From contig JALOMZ010000033.1 of the NCBI GenBank assembly GCA_025455205.1, positions 1 to 9,599 of the forward strand: 9,599 nt of DNA, read 5' to 3'. Below, piece by piece: positions 1 to 7,510 of the stretch. Origin of the DNA: Chitinophagaceae bacterium. Its GTDB lineage: Bacteria > Bacteroidota > Bacteroidia > Chitinophagales > Chitinophagaceae. The notes under the pieces are model-generated. The model had not been told where the DNA came from. It saw only the letters and a list, made by a program, of their open reading frames with translations, and ran no database searches. Every line of letters starts with the position of its first letter. Position 1 is the stretch's first letter. The position numbers and the translations under genes were made by a program.

Positions 1-1388
1 ACACCGGCCAGATCAGAACCGCCCATGTCCAGCAGTTTCTTCACCTGGGCACCAAAGAGGTTCACGGAGATGTTACCGGGAGTGGTATTGGGAGCAGACT
101 GGATACCGGCGTTGTAGTTAATGATATCAGTGAATGGTGCACCCGGCTTGATGGTGCTCAGGGCAATTCCTATCGGGCTGAAGGGGCCGGCCTTGGTGGC
201 CACATCAATGGGGCCGGGGTTGGTTACATAATACGGGTTGGCGTCGGCCAAAGAGGGGGCACCAAGATCCCCTGTGCCACTATTTGGTGCATAGGGTTGA
301 CCTACATTGGCAACCGGGGCTGAGGCCGTAATATTGATTTCAAATTCAGGATTCACATAAGTACCGCTGCCAACAGGCTGTTCTACCTGGTTGGCAATCA
401 GGTCCAGCAGGTAGTTTCCATTAACATCAACCTGAGTCTTGGCTGCCAGGTTTCCGGCATTAGGGCCGTTCTTGTAGGTGGCGGCTACCCAGAAGCCAGT
501 GGCGGGTGCTTCAACACCGTTTTGTTCTTTGTTGCCGTCGTTGTCGAACCAAACCTTGCCCGACACCTTTTGGTGCACATTCTGGAAAGGTACGCGGGAG
601 GCTGAAACGATCCAGTACGTGGGGTTTTCGGTGGTGGTACGCACAAAAGTGGGTACATAGCTGGCGGTGTTGACAGGCGCCTGGGCGCTCCAGTTGGTGG
701 CCAGGAACTGCTGCTTGGCTCCGGGAGGCACCATCATGTTAACGATGGGGGCGCCCATGAATTTGTTGGTGGACACCGGCTTGGTGCCAGGGCTGTCAAC
801 CAGACCAGAGATTTCAGTGATCCGGTCGCGGGTGAACATGCTGAAATGGAACAGCAGGTCGCCTGTGGCGATAGGGGTGGGATCGCTGGAGAGGGTGCTG
901 ATGTTGTTTCCCTTGTTGCTGAGCAGGGAGTTGAGGATGCCGGTTACCTGGCTCACATAACGAAATGGCACGGCTACCAGGTAATAAGAGCCGGAAGGCC
1001 TTGCAGACCAGGCAATGTCTACTGTTGCAAATGTGTTGGCGGTGACATTGGCAGCCTGCAGTTGCGCTTCACTCATGGTGAAAACGGCCACTGATGCTTT
1101 GGTAGGTACATCCGGAAAAGAGTTGCTCAGCGAATTTGCCTGCACACCCCCAATGGATATGCTGGTAGGGTATCCTACGGAGCTGTTGAATTCGCCCATG
1201 TAGAAGAACAGCACGTAGCGGTTTTCGCCGGTAGCAAAGCTGGTTTTAAATGTGTTGGCTACCGAGGTGGGAGCTGCGTTGCTGGCAAATTCGCCTGCAA
1301 TGAGGTCGATTTTGTCTTCGCGTTGTACCTGGGCAAAGGACTGGGCAATAGCGAACAGTCCCACTGCGAGAGTGAAGAGCTTTTTCAT
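1..1388 (-). CDS. Secreted protein, paralogue of the neighbouring T9SS cargo gene (3' end outside window)
   Basis: An open frame runs from the ATG at 1388-1386 to the window edge without a stop (462 codons visible). The N-terminus MKKLFTLAVGLFAIAQSFAQ is a typical signal peptide, probably cut near AQ/VQ at residue 20. The protein is co-linear with the gene at 2076-4334: both have ENRY at residues 55-58 and MGEFN at 64-68, then AVF-M-EAQL (about 101-110), GDLLFH (176-181), FLATNW (228-233), YVPTF (244-248) and GIQS (428-431). Residues about 276-355 (SGKVWFDNDGNK onward, then NGPNAG and LIANQVE) resemble an SdrD B-like/Cna-B-like beta-sandwich with an Asp-rich loop. No cysteines occur in the visible part. 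The C-terminus is missing, so a T9SS sorting tail is inferred from the paralogue only. It probably acts at the surface or outside the cell; the ligand or activity is unknown. It has its own leader and likely promoter, so it need not be co-transcribed with the paralogue upstream. Confidence 0.9.
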   Translation of the reverse strand, partial: MKKLFTLAVGLFAIAQSFAQVQREDKIDLIAGEFASNAAPTSVANTFKTSFATGENRYVLFFYMGEFNSSVGYPTSISIGGVQANSLSNSFPDVPTKASVAVFTMSEAQLQAANVTANTFATVDIAWSARPSGSYYLVAVPFRYVSQVTGILNSLLSNKGNNISTLSSDPTPIATGDLLFHFSMFTRDRITEISGLVDSPGTKPVSTNKFMGAPIVNMMVPPGAKQQFLATNWSAQAPVNTASYVPTFVRTTTENPTYWIVSASRVPFQNVHQKVSGKVWFDNDGNKEQNGVEAPATGFWVAATYKNGPNAGNLAAKTQVDVNGNYLLDLIANQVEQPVGSGTYVNPEFEINITASAPVANVGQPYAPNSGTGDLGAPSLADANPYYVTNPGPIDVATKAGPFSPIGIALSTIKPGAPFTDIINYNAGIQSAPNTTPGNISVNLFGAQVKKLLDMGGSDLAG

Positions 1389-1747
1389 GTGGTTGTTTTA
1401 AGGGTTCAATGAATGACAGGTGAGAGCGCCTGTAAATCTTTGGGGTAGAGTTTTTGTCTAAGGGTTCAGGGTTTAAGGTCTGCGGTTTAGGGTTTAAATC
1501 AGTTCAAGTCTATATCAGGCCATATTGCTACAGCATGGATATAAGGGTTGGTTTCAGGGGCATGCACCATGCAGTACAGACCACTGGAATTCAACGGCAG
1601 TAAGTGTTTAAACCTGAAGGTGTAAATCCGAAATCGTGAAACTGTTGTTGGGCAGTTTCTTAAGGGTTTGTAAGGAAGGGTTTACTAACTCAGGGTTGTT
1701 GGGTTGGAGAAGTAATCAGCTTAGGGTTTGCTTATCGCTTCTGAGAA
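1389..1747 (-). promoter_or_regulatory. Long AACCCT-repeat leader of the partial secreted-protein gene
   Basis: This gene-less stretch lies between the start codon at 1388 and the likely promoter at 1748-1777, so it should be an mRNA leader of about 350 nt. Read on the plus strand, AGGGTT occurs nine times in about 330 bases, all in one orientation (at about 1401, 1461, 1468, 1489, 1544, 1663, 1677, 1692 and 1723). Five copies have the form AAGGGTT and several sit in TTAAGGGTT. In the mRNA these read AACCCU(U). The last copy lies about 10 nt before the ATG, where a ribosome-binding site would be, but it is not a Shine-Dalgarno sequence. Small ORFs here have no recognisable protein features. 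The function is unknown. Confidence 0.5.
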
Positions 1748-1777
1748 CAAAAATACTACAAGAAATCAAATTTGCAA
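1748..1777 (-). promoter_or_regulatory. Likely Bacteroidota-type promoter of the partial secreted-protein gene
   Basis: On the minus strand, TATTTTTG (1755-1748) fits the Bacteroidota -7 consensus TAnnTTTG exactly. TTG (1777-1775) lies 19 bases upstream of it, as expected for the -33 element. The DNA upstream, about 1790-1910, is rich in A and T tracts, including the palindromic AAAAATTTTT at 1825-1834. This could act like an UP element or a bend. Transcription would start near 1742, giving a leader of about 350 nt. Confidence 0.5.
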
Positions 1778-2015
1778 CATCAATAGCAACGACTTTAATG
1801 TTCAATCATTGTTTTCCACAATTGAAAAATTTTTGTGAATTGTAAATCAATTACTTGTGAAATGTACCGGAAAAAAGATTCTTGATAAATGTCAAAAAAA
1901 TCTTTGTTGGAGCATTGAATCCAGGCTTTCTGCACCGGCTATTTATGTATATAAAAGGGGCCAAAGGCTGGTTGTTTTCATGCTGTATGCCAGATCCCGG
2001 GCAATTGAGCCGGCT

Positions 2016-2047
2016 AAAAAAAGGGGCCGTCCGGCAAGGACAGCCCC
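2016..2047 (-). terminator. Rho-independent terminator of the T9SS cargo gene
   Basis: Arms at 2047-2038 and 2032-2023 form a 10-bp GC-rich stem with one mismatch (GGGGCTGTCC against GGACGGCCCC on the minus strand) around a 5-nt loop. Seven T residues follow at 2022-2016. It lies about 30 nt after the stop codon of the gene at 2076-4334 and should separate it from the paralogue downstream. Confidence 0.85.
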
Positions 2048-2075
2048 AGGTGCTCTCTCTTTCACCTTGTGGCCC

Positions 2076-4334
2076 TTAATGCATAACCACTATTTTCCCT
2101 TGTAATAAGGTTTCATTGCCTGCTACCTGTACCAGGTAGGTGCCATTGGGCAGCCTGCCCAGTCCTTCGATAGCCAATGTGCGGCTTCCTGCCTGTAAAA
2201 CGGCCGGCCATTGCATTACGGCCTGTCCGTTGCTGTTCAGGATCCTGATGGTGACGGCCTGGCCAAACCGGCTGTTCAGTTGTATCCAGGCCTGGTTGTT
2301 GGCTACTGTGGGGGCAATTTGCATGCCGCTGAGGCCGGGCAGCCGGGTATACCAGGTATTGCTGAAGAGGGTGCTGCCGCTGGTTTTTACCAGGGCTATG
2401 CGGTACCAGGCTTCGGCCTGCTGTATCCCCTTGAGGGCATCGGTGAACTGCCGCTGGTTGGCGGCCATATTCAGGATGCCAATGGGAGCGAAGTCTTTGC
2501 CGTTGATGCTGCGTTCTATGCGATACTGGCCATTGTCTTCGCTGCCGGAGAGTTGCCACTGCAAAACTACCTGTCCCTGCTGTTGGTTGCCGCTGAGGGT
2601 GATGCCGGTGGCCGGCAGGATGATGCTGAAGTTCACCTGGCCGGGCACAGGGCTGGTTGCACCTGCCTCGTCCATGGCAGTGTATTCAAAGAAGCCGGTA
2701 AATGTGCCGTCGCCGGTTACATATTTCAGGTACAGACTGTCCTGGTTGTAATGCGGGATCAGGAAGGGCAGGTCTTCGCTGCCATCGATGATCTCATTGG
2801 CCTGCAGGGTGCCGTCGCCATTGAGGTCGTAGGCCAGGTGCAGTATGAGCGGATTCATGGGGTCGGGAGACAGTTCTTGCGGGAGGGAGCGGATCTCGAA
2901 GGGTTGTCCTTCCTGCAACTGACCGTTTTCGGCATCTACGCCCAGCAGCGGGCCGGCGCCCATGCTGGTCATTTGTATAAAGCCTGCATCTTTCTTGTAT
3001 CCGTTGCCACCGTTCACTTCAGTGCTGAAGGGAGGCGACTGGATGCCTATTTCGTAGTATTTATCCTCCACGGGCACGCTCACCGTAACCTGGGTAGCCA
3101 CCCCATTGGGTCCCATAATATAAGCGGCGCCGGTGGAGGTTACATAGTAAGCGGTATTGGAGGTAGGTGCAACACCCATGGCATTATCCGGGTTGGTGGG
3201 GTAGGTGCCACCTTGTTCAGGTGCACTGCCAACGCGTACCAGTGCCAGGGTATAGGTGGGATCAACGTAGAGACCACCCACTTCTACCTGGTTGGCCAGG
3301 AGTTTGAATGCAAAATGTCCCTCTGCATCCACGGGCGAAACCATGACAACTTTGCCAGCATCGGGTCCGTTGGAGGCCACGGCTACAAATACGAAGGTGT
3401 TTTCCGGCGGCAAATCCTCAATGGCAGCTTCCATCAGTTTATCGCCGTCTTTGTCTATCCATATCTGGCCGGAATAGTTCTGGTAAATGGGGGCGTACCG
3501 GGCGCGGATGGATGCTACCACCCAGCGGCCGGGGTTGGCACCATCTATATTATAGAAGGTGGGGGTGTAGGTCATGCTGTCGGGGTAGGGGTCGCCGTCA
3601 TTGAGGGCTGCATCGGCGCATACCTGCTGGTCCCAAGCAGTAGCAATGAAGGCTTTGTTGGCTGCCTTGCCGGTGGGCAATAATTCATTCAGGAATTGAG
3701 TAAGGCAGGAGTTGGTGGCTACGGGGCCGGCGGAGAGGTCAATACCGCTGGCTCTGCCAAACTGGGAGGCATGCCACAGCAGGTCACCAATACCTGCGGT
3801 AACCGTGGTGCAGGTAAGGGAGTCGAAGTCGTTACCCAGGTTACCGTTGATGCAGAAATCGCCCGGATCATCCTGGCTTACATAGCGGTAGGCAACGGCC
3901 ATCAGTACATACGACTGGTTGTTGGCTACCGGGCCGGGGAAATTCCAGGTTACATTCACCGGGTAGGTGCCGCCCTGTACGGTTTCCGGACCTAACTGGG
4001 CATCCGTCATACCAAAGATGGCCACAGCCGTTTTGGCATCGGTGGCTTCGGCAGATGATCCTGCAGAAAGTCCCAGCAGGCTGGCACTCTTTCCATTGTA
4101 GGTAATGGCGGTGGGATAATCCTGGTCTTTGTTGAATTCGCCCATGAATATGAACAGGAGATAGCGGTTCTCCTGATACTTGTAGGGCATGGTGTAGGGT
4201 TTTGTGTTGGGCCGGGGATTGGTGGCGCTGGTATACACGTCGATGACGTTTACCGGCTGTTGCCGCTGTACCTGGGCTATTGCACCCAGCCATAACAGCG
4301 TACCCGCACACACGAGGGTAAATAGCTTTTTCAT
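2076..4334 (-). CDS. Secreted protein with C-terminal T9SS sorting domain
   Basis: This 752-residue protein is probably exported by Sec and then passed across the outer membrane by the type IX secretion system. I start it at the ATG at 4334-4332 because MKKLFTLVCAGTLLWLGAIA is then a clean signal peptide and aligns with its paralogue; an in-frame ATG 13 codons upstream would mask the signal. Layout: signal peptide (1-20); shared N-terminal module (about 25-285) with ENRY 55-58, MGEFN 64-68, GDLLWH 183-188 and FIATAW 229-234; SdrD B-like beta-sandwich (about 288-370, SGQIWIDKDGD); middle region with an EF-hand-like loop D503-N505-D507-T509-E514; a fibronectin-III-like domain (about 575-665, VVLQW...YRIERS); and a Por-secretion-tail domain (about 671-752, with GQAV and the LPNGTYLVQV block) ending KIVVMH. 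Unlike the visible part of its paralogue, it has four cysteines in the N-terminal module (C161, C175, C210, C239) that could pair. No catalytic motif was recognised, so it may be an adhesin or structural surface protein. It has its own terminator. Confidence 0.93.
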   Translation of the reverse strand: MKKLFTLVCAGTLLWLGAIAQVQRQQPVNVIDVYTSATNPRPNTKPYTMPYKYQENRYLLFIFMGEFNKDQDYPTAITYNGKSASLLGLSAGSSAEATDAKTAVAIFGMTDAQLGPETVQGGTYPVNVTWNFPGPVANNQSYVLMAVAYRYVSQDDPGDFCINGNLGNDFDSLTCTTVTAGIGDLLWHASQFGRASGIDLSAGPVATNSCLTQFLNELLPTGKAANKAFIATAWDQQVCADAALNDGDPYPDSMTYTPTFYNIDGANPGRWVVASIRARYAPIYQNYSGQIWIDKDGDKLMEAAIEDLPPENTFVFVAVASNGPDAGKVVMVSPVDAEGHFAFKLLANQVEVGGLYVDPTYTLALVRVGSAPEQGGTYPTNPDNAMGVAPTSNTAYYVTSTGAAYIMGPNGVATQVTVSVPVEDKYYEIGIQSPPFSTEVNGGNGYKKDAGFIQMTSMGAGPLLGVDAENGQLQEGQPFEIRSLPQELSPDPMNPLILHLAYDLNGDGTLQANEIIDGSEDLPFLIPHYNQDSLYLKYVTGDGTFTGFFEYTAMDEAGATSPVPGQVNFSIILPATGITLSGNQQQGQVVLQWQLSGSEDNGQYRIERSINGKDFAPIGILNMAANQRQFTDALKGIQQAEAWYRIALVKTSGSTLFSNTWYTRLPGLSGMQIAPTVANNQAWIQLNSRFGQAVTIRILNSNGQAVMQWPAVLQAGSRTLAIEGLGRLPNGTYLVQVAGNETLLQGKIVVMH

Positions 4335-4862
4335 AAAATCAGCTTTAAGGGTTATGAAAAGAGAAGCTACCATACCCCCGGAAGAATACCGGCGAATGGA
4401 ATAAGGGTTCAGGGAAAATAAACTGCAGAGGCAGGTTCAGCACAGACTGGTGTAGCCATGAACATCATGGCCCGATCCTCATCGGATCAATTTTGGGAGA
4501 GGGTTGCATTAAGGCGTGATCTATGTTGGATACCGTCGCTCAGTGATTTCGGAGGCACCCGATCCGGGGGTTTTGGGTTGGTTTAACACCAAGGGTTTAA
4601 CATCGATTACATCGCTGCAGGATTTTGTTTTTCCTTATCCTAAAGTTACAACAATAAGAAACAGCGGGCAAGCAAAAAGCCCCTGTTTATTTTCCCTTTA
4701 TTTTTCCCTTTCTGCCTTTGGTTACGCGGGGTTTGGGGAAATTTCCTTATATTTTATCATGGCTGATTTGCATAGTCTTTTAAGCATGCTTTGGCGGTGA
4801 TGCGGTGCTCCGTTAATCATCATTGTAGTGGTAATCAAGTTGGCACTCAGAGAGCAACAAAT
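4335..4862 (-). promoter_or_regulatory. Gene-less leader/promoter region of the T9SS cargo gene
   Basis: About 530 bases separate the cargo-gene start from the atpA terminator. AGGGTT occurs at about 4348, 4404, 4500 and 4592, all in the same orientation as in the leader at 1389-1747. The copy nearest the start (TTAAGGGTTA, 4345-4354) sits about 10 nt before the ATG, as in the paralogue. The best -7 candidate on the minus strand is TATTGTTG (4656-4649), one mismatch from TAnnTTTG with no well-placed TTG, so the promoter is uncertain; it would give a leader of about 310 nt. The 94-codon plus-strand ORF here has no protein-like features. A perfect 10-bp palindrome, AAGCATGCTT, lies at 4782-4791. 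Confidence 0.4.
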
Positions 4863-4897
4863 AAAAAACCCCTTCCTGCATAGCAAGGAAGGGGTTT
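4863..4897 (-). terminator. Rho-independent terminator of atpA
   Basis: A perfect 12-bp stem is formed by 4897-4886 and 4877-4866 (AAACCCCTTCCT with AGGAAGGGGTTT) around an 8-nt loop. On the minus strand it ends in a T run at 4868-4863. It starts about 19 nt after the atpA stop codon. The AAA/TTT ends of the stem give it some symmetry, but no plus-strand gene ends here, so it serves atpA. Confidence 0.92.
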
Positions 4898-4915
4898 GTA
4901 TGAAAGTATCTTGAC

Positions 4916-6496
4916 TTACTTCTTGTACTGGGCAGCCAGGCCTTTGGCCAGTTCGGTCATTTGCTTCAGGCCTTCTTCGGGCAGGTTGCCCTTTTTGAAT
5001 TCGGCCAGTACGCCGGGCAGTTTGTTTTCCATTTCCAGCAGGAAGTGGTCTTCAAAAGCCTTTACGTTCTTAACGGCCACATCGCGCAGCAGGCCCTGGG
5101 TACCCAGGTAGATGATGGCTACCTGCTTTTCCACGGTGAAGGGAGTATACTGGGGCTGCTTGAGGATCTCCACGTTGCGGGCACCCTTGTCGAGAACCAG
5201 ACGGGTTGCAGCATCGAGGTCGCCACCGAACTTGGAGAAGGCCTCCATTTCGCGGTACAGGGCCTGGTCGAGCTTGAGGGTACCGGCTACCTTCTTCATC
5301 GACTTGATCTGGGCATTACCACCCACGCGGCTCACGGAGATACCCACGTTGATGGCGGGGCGGATACCGGCGTTGAAGAGGTTGTTCTCCAGGAAGATCT
5401 GGCCGTCGGTGATGGAGATAACGTTGGTGGGGATATAGGCAGATACGTCGCCGGCCTGTGTTTCGATGATGGGCAGGGCCGTAAGGCTGCCACCACCTTT
5501 GGCCAGGTGACGGATGCTTTCGGGCAGGTCGTTCATGTTGCGGGCCACTTCATCTTTGCCGATGATCTTGGCGGCACGCTCCAGCAGGCGGCTGTGCAGG
5601 TAGAATACGTCGCCGGGATAGGCTTCGCGGCCGGGCGGACGGCGCAGCAGCAGCGATACTTCGCGGTAGGCTACGGCCTGCTTGCTCAGGTCATCATAGA
5701 TGATCAGGGCGGGGCGGCCGGTATCGCGGAAGAATTCACCGATGGCGGCACCGGCAAAGGGAGCGTAGAACTGCTGGGGAGCCGGGTCGGAAGCGGAGGC
5801 GGCCACAATTACGGTGTAGGGCAGGGCGCCGTTGTCTTCCAGGGTCTTCATCACACCGGCAATGGTGGATGCTTTCTGGCCAATGGCTACATAAATACAG
5901 AACACCGGCTGGCCGGCATCGTAGAATTCCTTCTGGTTGATGATGGTGTCGATGGCAATGGCGGTTTTGCCGGTCTGGCGGTCGCCAATGATGAGTTCGC
6001 GCTGGCCGCGGCCAATCGGGATCATGGCGTCGATGGCCTTGATACCGGTTTGGAGGGGTTCCTTTACAGGTTCGCGGTAGATTACACCGGGAGCCTTACG
6101 CTCCAGGGGCATCTCATAGAGTTCGCCGCTGATGGGGCCTTTTCCGTCGATGGGCTCACCCAGGGTGTTGATCACGCGGCCCAGCAAGCCTTCTCCCACC
6201 TTGATGGAGGCAATCTGGCCGGTACGGCGGGCTTTGTCGCCTTCCTTGATCTCGGCGCTGTCGCCCATCAATACCACACCCACGTTGTCTTCTTCGAGGT
6301 TGAGGGCGATGGCACGCACGCCATTTTCAAATTCCACCAGTTCGCCGCTTTTTACGTTGTTGAGGCCGTAAATGCGGGCAATACCGTCGCCCACCTGCAG
6401 CACGGTGCCAATTTCTTCGAGGTTGGCTTCGGCGTCGAAGTTGCTGAGTTGCTGGCGCAATATCGCCGAAATCTCATCTGGCTTAATGTCCACCAT
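4916..6496 (-). CDS. atpA: F0F1 ATP synthase subunit alpha
   Basis: This 526-residue protein is the alpha subunit of the F1 head (alpha3-beta3), on the cytoplasmic face of the inner membrane. It binds non-catalytic nucleotide and supplies the arginine finger to the beta catalytic site. Visible motifs: the N-terminal beta-barrel domain (about 25-95), Walker A GDRQTGKT at 171-178 (K177), Walker B ALIIYDD at 263-269, the family signature [10 protein letters not shown] at 380-389, and R390 as the likely arginine finger. A segment at about 311-333, just before [14 protein letters not shown], is longer than in Escherichia coli and, from memory, usual in Bacteroidota. All key residues are present and the length is normal. 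The ATG at 6496 lies about 55-60 nt below a good promoter. In many bacteria atpA sits between atpH and atpG. Here neither is adjacent: a strong terminator follows and an unrelated membrane-protein gene precedes, so this copy appears to be transcribed alone. Confidence 0.99.
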   Translation of the reverse strand: MVDIKPDEISAILRQQLSNFDAEANLEEIGTVLQVGDGIARIYGLNNVKSGELVEFENGVRAIALNLEEDNVGVVLMGDSAEIKEGDKARRTGQIASIKVGEGLLGRVINTLGEPIDGKGPISGELYEMPLERKAPGVIYREPVKEPLQTGIKAIDAMIPIGRGQRELIIGDRQTGKTAIAIDTIINQKEFYDAGQPVFCIYVAIGQKASTIAGVMKTLEDNGALPYTVIVAASASDPAPQQFYAPFAGAAIGEFFRDTGRPALIIYDDLSKQAVAYREVSLLLRRPPGREAYPGDVFYLHSRLLERAAKIIGKDEVARNMNDLPESIRHLAKGGGSLTALPIIETQAGDVSAYIPTNVISITDGQIFLENNLFNAGIRPAINVGISVSRVGGNAQIKSMKKVAGTLKLDQALYREMEAFSKFGGDLDAATRLVLDKGARNVEILKQPQYTPFTVEKQVAIIYLGTQGLLRDVAVKNVKAFEDHFLLEMENKLPGVLAEFKKGNLPEEGLKQMTELAKGLAAQYKK

Positions 6497-6558
6497 AATA
6501 GTTTATTGAAAGGGGTAAATAATCGGTTTTAAGGGATGTCCCCTAAAATTTCAGGCCG

Positions 6559-6590
6559 CAAAAGTAAGGCCGTCTGCCGGACCTAACAAA
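6559..6590 (-). promoter_or_regulatory. Bacteroidota-type promoter of atpA
   Basis: On the minus strand TACTTTTG (6566-6559) matches the -7 consensus TAnnTTTG. TTTG (6590-6587) lies 20 bases upstream as the -33 element. The predicted start near 6552 leaves a leader of about 55 nt. It lies in the 199-base gap after the stop codon of the upstream membrane-protein gene, so atpA need not depend on read-through. Confidence 0.65.
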
Positions 6591-6695
6591 TGCAATTTTG
6601 GGCGCATGGGTCTGGCGGCCTTTTGCGGGGAAGGCTGGGGATGGCAGGCCAGGGCTTGTGCATATTCCGCGGGCTGCCGGACTGGGCCATGCAGG

Positions 6696-7316
6696 TCAGG
6701 AAAGTATGAGCCAGAGGACCATAGCAGCCAGCACCCCGGTGAACACCCAGGCGGGGTGGATGCGGGGATTGGCGATGAAGAAATAGGGCACCATACTCAG
6801 GGCCAGGGCTATCACCCACCAGCCAATGGTGCTGTTGCGGGCCAACTGGGTGTTATAAGCTGCCTCACTGATTAGGGCTTGCTGTCCCTTGTAAAGCAGC
6901 GTAATAGGCACCCGCATGCCTCCGTCGCGGTCCAGCAGCATGGAGTCGCTTTTTGGCTGCACCAATACCACCAGTTCATCGCCCGGCTTGATGGCCTCCT
7001 GCAGGGTTTGCAGGCCGCCGGCCTTAAGGGCAAAGTTTTCGATCAGCAACATTTTGCGTCCTTCCTGTATGGGCAGTATGAGCATGGTGCGCACGCGGCC
7101 ATCGCGGCCTGGCTGGTAGGGTTTGTTGAGGGCGTGCACCGTATGGGCCCGCAGGTCTGACTGCCGGATACTGCGGCGCGAAGCGGCCAGTACCAGCCCC
7201 ACCAGCAACAGGAAGATAACGGCTATTTTGCCGAAGTTGCCGCTCACCCCTTCGAGGCTGAGGCCTTCCATCCAGGGGTTGCGCACGCGGGAATGACGGT
7301 GTACAGGTGCTTGCAT
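6696..7316 (-). CDS. Unrecognised membrane protein, three predicted transmembrane segments
   Basis: I do not recognise this 206-residue protein. I start it at the ATG at 7316 (MQAPVHRHSR); an in-frame ATG at 7382 would add 22 residues with little protein character and would place a promoter-like TTACTTTG inside the gene. It has a basic N-terminal tail (1-30), a first membrane segment (31-45, IAVIFLLLVGLVLAA), a soluble loop of about 120 residues, and two closely spaced C-terminal membrane segments (about 166-181 and 188-205) that run almost to the last residue. The loop contains PGDELVVLVQP (111-121), broadly like the beta-domain between membrane segments in DUF3592-type proteins, but that comparison is weak. 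Basic residues flank the first segment on both sides, so topology is unclear. It is transcribed away from the gene at 7511-8107. No clear terminator separates it from atpA, though atpA has its own promoter. Confidence 0.8.
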   Translation of the reverse strand: MQAPVHRHSRVRNPWMEGLSLEGVSGNFGKIAVIFLLLVGLVLAASRRSIRQSDLRAHTVHALNKPYQPGRDGRVRTMLILPIQEGRKMLLIENFALKAGGLQTLQEAIKPGDELVVLVQPKSDSMLLDRDGGMRVPITLLYKGQQALISEAAYNTQLARNSTIGWWVIALALSMVPYFFIANPRIHPAWVFTGVLAAMVLWLILS

Positions 7317-7510
7317 GATTCTTGAAATACAGGGTAAGCTTATAGGCCTGCCGCAAAGTAACCGTTTTTGCGCATTGCCCATGCGGCATCAGTGCAGCCG
7401 GATGTTCCAGACCGGCATGCATGCGCCATAGAACCCCTTTGCCTTCTTCACAAAATTTTGGGACCAGCCAATGGTGATATTTCAACGTGCCCTGCATCTT
7501 ATGGTTAAAC
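7317..7510. promoter_or_regulatory. Divergent promoter region
   Basis: This gap lies between two divergent genes. For the leftward gene, TTACTTTG on the minus strand (7361-7354) is one mismatch from TAnnTTTG and would give a leader of about 35 nt, but no well-placed TTG is seen. For the rightward gene the best candidate is AAATTTTG (7453-7460), also one mismatch off, with no -33 element at the right distance. A perfect 10-bp palindrome, GCATGCATGC, sits at 7415-7424 between them and could be an operator. All of this is tentative. Confidence 0.3.

Noticed and set aside
1459..1495. Telomere-like TTAGGG/TTTAGGGTTT stretch
   Set aside because: The units are irregularly spaced and not tandem, and the context is an ordinary bacterial leader. 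It is treated as part of the AACCCT motif set instead.
1874..1905. AAAGATT/AATCTTT inverted repeat in AT-rich DNA
   Set aside because: A seven-pair A/T-rich stem with a loop of about 18 bases is expected by chance in such AT-rich sequence.
1636..2105. Three small plus-strand ORFs in the leader and terminator region
   Set aside because: They have no recognisable protein features and overlap the likely promoter and terminator of minus-strand genes.
2113..2559. 148-codon minus-strand ORF inside the cargo gene
   Set aside because: It is out of frame with the T9SS tail and rich in Gln, Arg, His and Pro, typical of a shifted frame of a real gene.
2211..3683. 490-codon plus-strand ORF over the T9SS cargo gene
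   Set aside because: It is antisense to a gene with a signal peptide, paralogue alignment and sorting domain. The translation is Gly-rich with no recognisable motifs.
4466..4485. Short inverted repeat GATCC-tcatc-GGATC as a terminator
   Set aside because: The stem has only five pairs, no T run follows on either strand, and no gene ends here.
4516..4800. 94-codon plus-strand ORF in the gene-less region upstream of the cargo gene
   Set aside because: No promoter, homology or domain features are visible, and it overlaps AT-rich leader/promoter DNA of the minus-strand gene.
4961..6532. 523-codon plus-strand ORF lying over atpA
   Set aside because: It is antisense to a full-length, motif-complete atpA. 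Its Gly/Val/Asp-rich composition is what the complement of this codon usage yields, and it has no domain-like pattern.
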